A DNA stretch of 5,762 nt from Calditrichia bacterium (GTDB lineage: Bacteria; Calditrichota; Calditrichia; RBG-13-44-9). The stretch is taken from NCBI GenBank assembly GCA_026991005.1, contig JALXCH010000319.1, forward strand, positions 1-5,762. Direction: 5' to 3'. The position numbers were made by a program, and so were the translations under genes. The notes under the pieces were generated by a model, which was not told the origin of the DNA, did not search any database, and saw nothing but the letters and a program-made list of their open reading frames with translations. Shown here piece after piece: positions 1-4,702 of this stretch. Position 1 is the first letter of the stretch. Each line of letters begins with the position of its first letter.

Positions 1-6
1 AGAGCG

Positions 7-28
7 GCAATTATTTTTTAATTATTGC
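7..28. repeat. imperfect inverted repeat before the tRNA
   Basis: The arms GCAATTATT and AATTATTGC pair at eight of nine positions (one T-T mismatch) around a TTTT loop. The right arm overlaps the proposed -35 hexamer of the tRNA promoter. It could be an operator-like site or the tail of an upstream signal outside the window. The AT-rich content makes a chance occurrence quite possible. Confidence 0.35.
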
Positions 29-53
29 AAACAAACCATCAAACGGTTAAATT
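25..53 (+). promoter_or_regulatory. sigma70-like promoter of tRNA-Arg
   Basis: A TTGCAA -35 hexamer (25-30) and a TAAATT -10 hexamer (48-53) are separated by 17 nt. Transcription would start near position 60, a few bases before the mature tRNA 5' end at 69, which is a usual arrangement for a tRNA gene. There is no terminator between the tRNA and the next gene, so this promoter probably also drives the TPR gene at 178. Confidence 0.5.
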
Positions 54-68
54 TTTCCGCTCAAATTG

Positions 69-142
69 GCCCCAGTAGCTCAGCAGGATAGAGCATCGGA
101 TTCCTAATCCGGAGGTCACAGGTTCGAATCCTGTCTGGGGCA
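69..142 (+). tRNA. tRNA-Arg (anticodon CCT)
   Basis: This is a full cloverleaf of 74 nt. The acceptor arms are GCCCCAG and CTGGGGC with discriminator A. The D stem is GCTC/GAGC. The anticodon stem is TCGGA/TCCGG with loop TTCCTAA, which places CCT at positions 34-36, so it reads AGG (Arg). The T stem is ACAGG/CCTGT with loop TTCGAAT. The 3' CCA is not encoded (the sequence continues CGG), so it must be added by nucleotidyltransferase. It lies 35 nt before the TPR protein gene with no terminator between, which suggests a joint transcript trimmed by RNase P and 3' nucleases. Confidence 0.97.
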
Positions 143-177
143 CGGTGAAGAAAAGTAGATAAAACAGGAGACGTCGC

Positions 178-864
178 ATGTTAAAACCGAAAAAAAAGGT
201 GAAGATTACCAAGAAAGAACTGAAACAGGATAAGTTTGTCATTTTTACACTGAAGGCGAAGGATTACATTGAGACCCATACCCGGTTAATTGCCCAGATT
301 AGTATTGCGATTCTGGTGCTGATTGTGTTGATCACGCTTTACGTGCGGTCGAAGCACAATGCCAATATTCAAGCGAATGCTCTGCTGGGTGAAGCTCAAA
401 TTGCCCAGACTACCGGGAATTTACAGCATGCCGAAGAGGTTCTGAAACAACTGGTCGATGAATACGAAGGAACCCGAGCAGCCGGGGACGGATGTTTCTT
501 ATTGGCCAAGTTGTATTGGGAACGGAACGATACCACCAATGCCAAAACCTATTTCAAAAAATATTTTGAAGATTACGCGGATGATGATTTGCTCACGGCA
601 GCTGCCATGGCGGGTTATGCCGATTGTTTGATGTGGGAAAAGAATCCGGCAGAAGCAGCACGTTATTACGAGAAGGCAGCGCGGGTGAGTAAAGATAATC
701 CCATGACTCCCTCTTATTTGTATAGTGCTGCCTCGGCCTATTACGATGCGGGGGAATATCAGAAAGCGCGCGAGCTGGCGCAGGAATTGGTGGATAATTA
801 CCAGCATAGTACCTACAAAATGCAGGCCGAAATTTTAATCCATATGGTGGACGAAAAGGTCTGA
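178..864 (+). CDS. membrane-anchored tetratricopeptide repeat protein (TPR_21 / YfgM-like architecture)
   Basis: The 228-residue product has a lysine-rich cytoplasmic N-tail (KPKKKVKITKK at residues 3-13), one hydrophobic membrane segment at about 37-56 (LIAQISIAILVLIVLITLYV), and a C-terminal part made of about four TPR-like helical hairpins near residues 64-98, 103-135, 139-172 and 177-210. The positive-inside rule puts the repeats in the periplasm. This is the layout of YfgM-type proteins, which in E. coli associate with the Sec translocon and periplasmic chaperones; that role is only an inference here, since many unrelated TPR proteins share the layout. The start is ATG with AGGAG at 166-170, spaced 7 nt. 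The gene is probably co-transcribed with the tRNA upstream and ends in a strong terminator 27 nt after the stop. No catalytic motif is visible, so it is most likely a scaffold or partner-binding protein. Confidence 0.9.
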   Translation: MLKPKKKVKITKKELKQDKFVIFTLKAKDYIETHTRLIAQISIAILVLIVLITLYVRSKHNANIQANALLGEAQIAQTTGNLQHAEEVLKQLVDEYEGTRAAGDGCFLLAKLYWERNDTTNAKTYFKKYFEDYADDDLLTAAAMAGYADCLMWEKNPAEAARYYEKAARVSKDNPMTPSYLYSAASAYYDAGEYQKARELAQELVDNYQHSTYKMQAEILIHMVDEKV

Positions 865-890
865 TGATTATCGAAAAATATTTCTTTCGT

Positions 891-928
891 AAAAATCCCC
901 GGAGATGGCTAAATCCGGGGATTTTTTT
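891..928 (+). terminator. intrinsic terminator of the tRNA-TPR unit
   Basis: A perfect 12-bp stem (AAAAATCCCCGG with CCGGGGATTTTT) encloses a 12-nt loop and runs into seven Ts at 922-928. It lies 27 nt after the TPR stop codon. The A-run on the left arm means it could also stop transcripts arriving on the minus strand from the gene ending at 1409. Confidence 0.92.
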
Positions 929-1027
929 AATTATCCTACCAAATGATGTTTACAGCATGGGTTCGAAAGGGAATTTCATTTTCATTCAATTTCTTTAACA
1001 TTCAAAGAACTTCAATACCGTGCCCCT

Positions 1028-1062
1028 GTCATTGCGAGGGAGCGTAGCGACCGAAGCAATCT
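1028..1062. repeat. interspersed REP-like element (GTCATTGCGAG ... GAAGCAATCT)
   Basis: A 35-nt stretch opens with GTCATTGCGAGG and closes with GAAGCAATCT, with terminal inverted arms ATTGC (1031-1035) and GCAAT (1056-1060) and an AGCGTAGCGA core. From memory, near-identical elements (consensus like TCATTGCGAGGAGCGAAGCGA followed by CGAAGCAATC) are scattered between genes in many unrelated bacterial genomes. Only one copy lies in this window, so its repeat status rests on that recognition and not on a count here. Confidence 0.65.
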
Positions 1063-1144
1063 CTTACTATGACCACAGATTTTCCACAGCATTCTTCGAA
1101 TAACTCATATTTCCAAATATCCAAATGGATACTTACGTGATGAG

Positions 1145-1162
1145 CGGACGAGCTCTGTCCCG
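1145..1162. repeat. short hairpin element around GAGCTC
   Basis: GGAC (1146-1149) pairs with GTCC (1157-1160) around a GAGCTCT loop that itself contains the palindrome GAGCTC. It resembles intergenic GGGACGGAGCTCGTCC-type hairpins found as dispersed repeats in some bacteria. There is no T-tract after it, so it is not an intrinsic terminator. Confidence 0.35.
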
Positions 1163-1250
1163 TTACTTCAAGACGGTCTTTTCAATATCTTCGATGTTTT
1201 TTTGATTTTCTAAAGGATTAGTATGTGACAGGAGTTTTGTTTCCCCTGTA

Positions 1251-1328
1251 ATTTCAGTGATTTCTGCGTTATCTCTTTGTGGTTGCAAAAATCCAATCCT
1301 GTCCATCCGGTTTATCCTGTCTAAAAAT
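1251..1328 (-). repeat. degenerate interspersed repeat with 9-nt tandem units
   Basis: At 1295-1321 three 9-nt units follow each other: AATCCTGTC, CATCCGGTT, TATCCTGTC. Read on the minus strand this is GACAGGATAAACCGGATG followed by GACAGGATT and then AACCACAAAGAGATAACGC. From memory, that order of motifs (ACAGGAT-type units next to AACCACAAAGA-type units) is typical of degenerate intergenic repeats seen in many environmental bacteria. No coding frame or transposase accompanies it; its function is unknown. Confidence 0.55.
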
Positions 1329-1408
1329 TATTTGGAATAGCAACCGCTGATTGTGCGAATATGCCCGAATTAAATTAATTTCAAAATTTTAATTAATCAA
1401 TTGTTTTT

Positions 1409-2368
1409 TCAGGAGATAAGTAGTTTCCCATCTTGCAGAATCAGGGTGTCGTCCACGCGCAGGGTGGGGCGGGTCATGATGCCATCCACATGGAAGCCCA
1501 CATTTACCGTACCGCCCATGGAAACGTTATTCCCCAGTGCCAGATGTACCGTTCCTGCCACCTTCTCATCCTCTAGAATTTCGCCGGTGATTTGCGCCAT
1601 GTAGTTGGTGCCCACTCCCAATTCCGCCAGATTTTTCGCCTGTTCGCCGACTCGAGCAATCATCTCTTTCAGCATTTCCGCTTCCCGACCGCCGGTTATT
1701 TCCACCGCATATCCGTTTTCTACCCGGATTTTCACCGGCTGGTCTTTGATCAATCCGATTCCCGCCATGGAACCATCCACCACAAAAATACCGCTGGATT
1801 TCCCTTCTTCCGGCATCAGGTACGATTCCCCGGAGGGCAGGTTGCCGTAGCTACCCGGTTTGGTAATCAATCCCGTGGAAGGAATGGCCTTGATCCCTTT
1901 GATGGGAATGGTGATATCCGTCCCGAATGGTGTGGTGAGGTAAGCCACTTCACCGGCATCCAGAATTTCGGTGATTTTGTAGGTTAATTCCGCAATGCGA
2001 TGATAATCGGCACTCATGGTGCGAATCATCATATCTTTCGTGATGCCGGGAAGGGTGCCCACACGGGCACCGGTTTTGCAGGCTTCGCGCCGGGCATCGG
2101 TGTGAGTAAGCGATTTGGTAGTAGGGCAGAGCACCACATCCACCAGCTTCATCATCTCGGCTACCGGGGCAGGAGGTTCCTCTCCGTTTACTTCCCGCGC
2201 TTTCATCTCCAGCAAAAATGCTTCATGCCCATATTTCATTGCTGCTTCGTACAAAGCGTAGCCAATTTCCCGGCGTTCCGGGTCGGTAACAATCAAAACG
2301 TCTTCTTCCGGCTTTACCGCCATACAATCCCGTACGGCAATTTCCGCTGCTTTTTGTAAATCGTTCAA
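1409..2368 (-). CDS. COG2309 / M29-like metalloenzyme (aminopeptidase T or NicX-related family)
   Basis: The 319-residue protein has no signal peptide, so it is probably cytoplasmic. Its second half carries the conserved motifs of the leucyl aminopeptidase (aminopeptidase T) / 2,5-dihydroxypyridine dioxygenase (NicX) superfamily: GNLPSGE at 175-181 (E181), LAELGVGTN at 247-255 (E249), HLALGNN at 275-281 (H275) and HVDG at 293-296 (H293, D295). These are the likely metal ligands. Bona fide M29 aminopeptidases are about 410 residues and carry a Tyr seven residues after the HxAxG histidine. Here that position is V282 and the chain is about 90 residues shorter, closer to the NicX-like branch. A metal-dependent hydrolase or dioxygenase-fold role is safe; peptidase activity is not proven. 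The start is TTG, chosen because AAGGAG sits 6 nt before it and no ATG lies nearby in frame. It converges on the tRNA-TPR unit. Confidence 0.88.
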   Translation of the reverse strand: MNDLQKAAEIAVRDCMAVKPEEDVLIVTDPERREIGYALYEAAMKYGHEAFLLEMKAREVNGEEPPAPVAEMMKLVDVVLCPTTKSLTHTDARREACKTGARVGTLPGITKDMMIRTMSADYHRIAELTYKITEILDAGEVAYLTTPFGTDITIPIKGIKAIPSTGLITKPGSYGNLPSGESYLMPEEGKSSGIFVVDGSMAGIGLIKDQPVKIRVENGYAVEITGGREAEMLKEMIARVGEQAKNLAELGVGTNYMAQITGEILEDEKVAGTVHLALGNNVSMGGTVNVGFHVDGIMTRPTLRVDDTLILQDGKLLIS

Positions 2369-2374
2369 AATGAT

Positions 2375-2380
2375 CTCCTT
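2375..2380 (-). promoter_or_regulatory. ribosome binding site that fixes a TTG start
   Basis: On the minus strand AAGGAG is followed by ATCATT and then TTG at 2368-2366, giving a 6-nt spacer. The TTG opens the frame with M-N-D-L-Q-K. An ATG search would miss this start or place it further inside the gene. Confidence 0.8.
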
Positions 2381-2523
2381 ATTTTTGTGAACCCACGAAA
2401 CAATTATGTTAAACGAAAAAAATTCTATCCCAGAAACTGTTTTTCAATTTTAAACCACCTGGAGGAAATCTGCAATGGTAAAGTGAAAAATTGGTTGATG
2501 CTAAAAGAGTAAAATCAAGAGAA

Positions 2524-2539
2524 ATGGATAAAAAAGTAC
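2524..2539 (+). repeat. 16-nt direct repeat, copy 1 (ATGGATAAAAAAGTAC)
   Basis: This matches the stretch at 2671-2686 in 15 of 16 positions (T versus C at the sixth base). Both copies open a frame reading M-D-K-K-V. Neither has a convincing ribosome binding site, and the sequences diverge directly outside the core. The 147-bp offset does not suggest a regular array. Confidence 0.6.
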
Positions 2540-2670
2540 CCCTGCGCTGTTTAAGCAGTTCCACCAGATTTTGCAGAATAATAAAAATGGTAAACCTGCT
2601 CCGTACTACTAATTTAACTGAAGTAATAAAATGCTTATTTTGTAGGAAAATATAATCCAGAAAGATTTTT

Positions 2671-2686
2671 ATGGACAAAAAAGTAC
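2671..2686 (+). repeat. 16-nt direct repeat, copy 2 (ATGGACAAAAAAGTAC)
   Basis: Second copy of the repeat at 2524-2539. It lies directly before TTGAAA and the T-tract upstream of the secreted propeller gene, so it could be part of that gene's control region. Confidence 0.6.
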
Positions 2687-2711
2687 TTGAAAAAATATTT
2701 TTTTTTTTTAA

Positions 2712-2723
2712 TTTGTATACAAA
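2712..2723. promoter_or_regulatory. 12-bp perfect palindrome TTTGTATACAAA, possible operator
   Basis: The palindrome is directly downstream of a 12-T tract and about 130 bp before the start of the secreted propeller gene. It could be a dimeric regulator site or overlap a -10 element (TATACA at 2716-2721). No second copy is present in the window, so function is a guess. Confidence 0.3.
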
Positions 2724-2850
2724 ATAAATAACAGTGATTAAAATGGTATGAAAATGATTAGCCATACAACCATTGTTTTTAGGAAATGGTTACATTTAAA
2801 CTTTTTTAGCTGGAAAAAAATAAAACAACCACATAACGAAAGGAGGGATC

Positions 2851-4359
2851 ATGAGGTTTTTTCTTACTTTATATTTGTTATTATTGTTTATTTCTTTCAT
2901 TTATGCTCAGCCCGTACAATTTACTCCGGACATTATTGTGGATTCAACCTTGAACCAGGCATGGGGACAGAATATGCCGGTTATTGATGTGGATAAAAAC
3001 GGAATAATCGGTATTGCTTTTTCCGGAAGTCAATATAATGGACCTTACTTTAATGACCATATTTATTACGTAACTTCCCATGATGGGGGACAGACGTTTA
3101 ATTCCCATATAGATGTGGTAGGCGGTGTTTATAATTATGATGTCTTCCGTGATGCTGCTGCGGTAATATTTGACAATACCAATAATCCCTTAATTGTTTA
3201 CAGTGAATTATTAGCCCCCGGAGTTTTCGGACTTATGGGGCGAAAATCGTATGATGGTGGACATGTTTTTCAGGACCCGGGATATGTTTTTGAGTCACCG
3301 GACGGACCTTTCTTTTCTTTTTTTAAATGGAAAAATGATACCATATATGCTTCCTATGACGCATTAGATTCTAAACCCGTTGTGTTAACCAGTTATGATG
3401 GTGGATATTCCTGGGCAGATTCTGATCCGGTTGATATTGGCAATTATATTGTGTTTTCCTTTCCGGTTCCGGTGGTTAGAACCAGCAATAATCATTTGGC
3501 GTGTTTCTGGAGCGGGCTCAAAAGTGCAAACGATACCGTGCGGGTATATTGCAGTGTTTCCCATGATGATGGCGAAACCTGGGATGCACCGATTTTAGTG
3601 GATAGCAGCAATGCCAAATTTATAAGCTGGCCCTCTGTTCAAGCCTATAATAATATGATTTTTATTGTTTATGTAGCGATATTATATAATAACTATTATG
3701 AAATTAGATTTACCCGATCGATGGATGGAGGATTAAGCTTTTTGCCGTACCAGACTCTTTACACCATGCCAGAGGGAAATTATGGGCATCCTTCTCCGTT
3801 TATGCAATTTAATAAACATGTGGGTATTTGTATAAGCTGGTATAATGATAACAATAAACACAAGGGGTTGTTATTTACCAGGTCAACTGATTTTGGAGAG
3901 ACATTCGACTCGCTATCCATCGTAAATACGGGTCGACACTATGCTTCAAAAAATTACATGGCGGTTACGGATTCGGGTGAAATTTATATTGTTTCTCATA
4001 GTGTGGGTTCTCACAAAGTAGTTTTAAATAAAGCGGTGGTTCCGGTGATGATTCATTCGTCTGGTAATGATTATTTAGTTGTAAAAGAATTTAATTTGTG
4101 GAATTATCCCAATCCCTTTAATTCCGAAACAAGAGTGAGTTTTAATATTAAAAAACCGGCAAAAATCAAGTTTCGCATTTACAATATTCTGGGGCAAACG
4201 GTAAAAGATTTTCAATTTTATAAACACACCACGGGTAGGCAGGAGATTTATTGGGATGGAACAGATAAAAATGGTCGTTCGTTACCTTCGGGTCTGTATG
4301 TTGGTGAGTTGATTGTAGGGAAGAAAAGAGAGTTTATCAAGATGATGTTGTTGAAATAA
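2851..4359 (+). CDS. secreted six-Asp-box beta-propeller protein with type IX-like sorting domain
   Basis: The 502-residue product starts with a signal peptide (hydrophobic residues 3-17, likely cut after YA at 18-19). Six Asp boxes of the form S-x-D-x-G-x-[TSV]-[FW] follow at residues 76-83, 133-140, 181-188, 237-244, 290-297 and 345-352. They are 48-57 residues apart, which fits one per blade of a six-bladed sialidase-type propeller. The FRIP-type arginine motif of true sialidases is not seen, so glycosidase activity is not supported. The C-terminus (about 414-502) is a sorting domain with YPNPFN at 419-424, ILGQTV at 446-451, WDGTDKNG at 468-475, SGLY at 480-483 and terminal LLK. In FCB bacteria such domains direct export through the type IX system to the surface or medium. 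The start is ATG with a strong AAAGGAGG at 2839-2846. The gene is visibly AT-richer than its flanks. Probable role: surface or extracellular binding; the ligand is unknown. Confidence 0.92.
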   Translation: MRFFLTLYLLLLFISFIYAQPVQFTPDIIVDSTLNQAWGQNMPVIDVDKNGIIGIAFSGSQYNGPYFNDHIYYVTSHDGGQTFNSHIDVVGGVYNYDVFRDAAAVIFDNTNNPLIVYSELLAPGVFGLMGRKSYDGGHVFQDPGYVFESPDGPFFSFFKWKNDTIYASYDALDSKPVVLTSYDGGYSWADSDPVDIGNYIVFSFPVPVVRTSNNHLACFWSGLKSANDTVRVYCSVSHDDGETWDAPILVDSSNAKFISWPSVQAYNNMIFIVYVAILYNNYYEIRFTRSMDGGLSFLPYQTLYTMPEGNYGHPSPFMQFNKHVGICISWYNDNNKHKGLLFTRSTDFGETFDSLSIVNTGRHYASKNYMAVTDSGEIYIVSHSVGSHKVVLNKAVVPVMIHSSGNDYLVVKEFNLWNYPNPFNSETRVSFNIKKPAKIKFRIYNILGQTVKDFQFYKHTTGRQEIYWDGTDKNGRSLPSGLYVGELIVGKKREFIKMMLLK

Positions 4360-4413
4360 AGCTGATTTTACGGGATATTAGAAATTTTTAACAAATCTTT
4401 TTTCGTTTTAAGA

Positions 4414-4449
4414 AAAATGAGCCCTGAGATAATGAGCAGGGCTCATTTT
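4414..4449. terminator. bidirectional intrinsic terminator
   Basis: A perfect 13-bp stem (AAAATGAGCCCTG with CAGGGCTCATTTT) closes a 10-nt loop, 54 nt after the stop of the propeller gene. The stem ends in T4 on the plus strand. On the minus strand the tail is TTTTTCTT, a slightly better U-tract. It therefore suits two converging transcripts, and on the minus strand it would serve the small frame at 4464-4576. Confidence 0.88.
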
Positions 4450-4463
4450 GCAATTTTAAGAAA

Positions 4464-4576
4464 TTACCTCTCGGGATGATTCACCCATCCGGTGCATTCC
4501 AGATTTTCCTCCTCAGTTTCCTTTTTATAAATCCATAAGTCGAGAACCTTTAACAGTGAAATAAAAGTTTTAGCAT
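4464..4576 (-). pseudogene. possible small protein gene, one base short of an intact 37-codon frame
   Basis: On the minus strand a frame ending at TAA (4466-4464) reads like a real protein C-terminus: ISLLKVLDLWIYKKE, then TEEENLECTGWVNHPER. It has no start codon of its own and is closed upstream by TAA at 4583-4581. In the neighbouring frame an ATG at 4576-4574 has AAGGG at 4588-4584, spaced 7 nt. That frame starts M-L-K and stops after eight codons. Adding one A to the A4 run (plus-strand T 4568-4571) joins the two into a 37-residue frame. A terminator with a good minus-strand U-tract lies 15 nt after the stop. The product would have a short hydrophobic or amphipathic N-part and an acidic then Trp-rich tail. 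I do not recognise a family. It may be a freshly broken gene, a read error in a homopolymer, or chance. Confidence 0.4.
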
Positions 4577-4620
4577 CTGTTTACCCTTGCTTTTCAGGAA
4601 AGAGAAAAATTAATAAATCC

Positions 4621-4648
4621 TTGAGCAATAGAAATTAATTCGTATATT
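4621..4648 (+). promoter_or_regulatory. sigma70-like promoter of the DPP-IV gene
   Basis: TTGAGC (4621-4626) and TATATT (4643-4648) are spaced 16 nt apart. The start of transcription would be near 4655, leaving a leader of about 48 nt before the ATG. The leader repeats GTGCGA at 4657, 4689 and 4696; the middle copy overlaps the ribosome binding site GAGGTG (4693-4698). Confidence 0.5.
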
Positions 4649-4702
4649 TCTTCTTTGTGCGAGAACCTGTGAGGGGAAAGAAGTAAAAGTGCGAGGTGCG
4701 AC

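Larger units (their letters stand above)
929..1408. other. gene-free intergenic region with a mosaic of short repeats
   Basis: No reading frame with a ribosome binding site was found on either strand. The stretch separates two convergent genes and carries several degenerate repeat-like pieces, listed separately. Smaller ones include CCACAG repeated 11 nt apart in 1073-1089, an 8-nt tandem TCCAAATA/TCCAAATG at 1112-1127, and the palindrome AAGACGGTCTT near 1170. The pieces look like several interspersed-repeat families laid end to end rather than one element. Confidence 0.6.
2381..2838. other. AT-rich intergenic region between divergent genes
   Basis: This region must hold the promoters for the minus-strand enzyme and for the secreted propeller, but no clean sigma70 pair stands out for either. 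It contains a 16-nt direct repeat, a 12-T tract at 2698-2709 and the palindrome TTTGTATACAAA at 2712-2723. A long open frame on the minus strand (2765-2409) has no ribosome binding site, and I do not consider it a gene. Confidence 0.6.

Noticed and set aside
2..62. GAGCGG (2-7) and CCGCTC (57-62) as stem arms around the tRNA promoter
   Set aside because: Only six pairs across a 49-nt loop in promoter DNA; not persuasive as a structure.
1375..1397. AT-only inverted repeat just after the stop of the minus-strand enzyme
   Set aside because: ATTAATT/AATTAAT can pair, but the stem has no G-C pairs and no clear U-tract follows, so it is not called a terminator.
2461..2486. GGAGG followed 9 nt later by ATG GTA AAG TGA
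   Set aside because: It looks like a start site, but the frame stops after three codons and no adjacent frame continues as a convincing protein. At most it is a decayed start.
2409..2765. 118-codon open frame on the minus strand
   Set aside because: It has no ribosome binding site, its product is low-complexity (rich in Phe, Ile, Leu and Lys) with no recognisable motif, and AT-rich DNA readily gives such frames.
2851..4359. Naming the Asp-box protein a sialidase
   Set aside because: Asp boxes are structural and occur in many propellers. The sialidase arginine motif is not seen.
4541..4668. 9-nt direct repeat CGAGAACCT at 4541 and 4660, as a possible target-site duplication
   Set aside because: The 110 bp between the copies have no inverted ends or transposase remnant and include promoter elements; chance is likelier.
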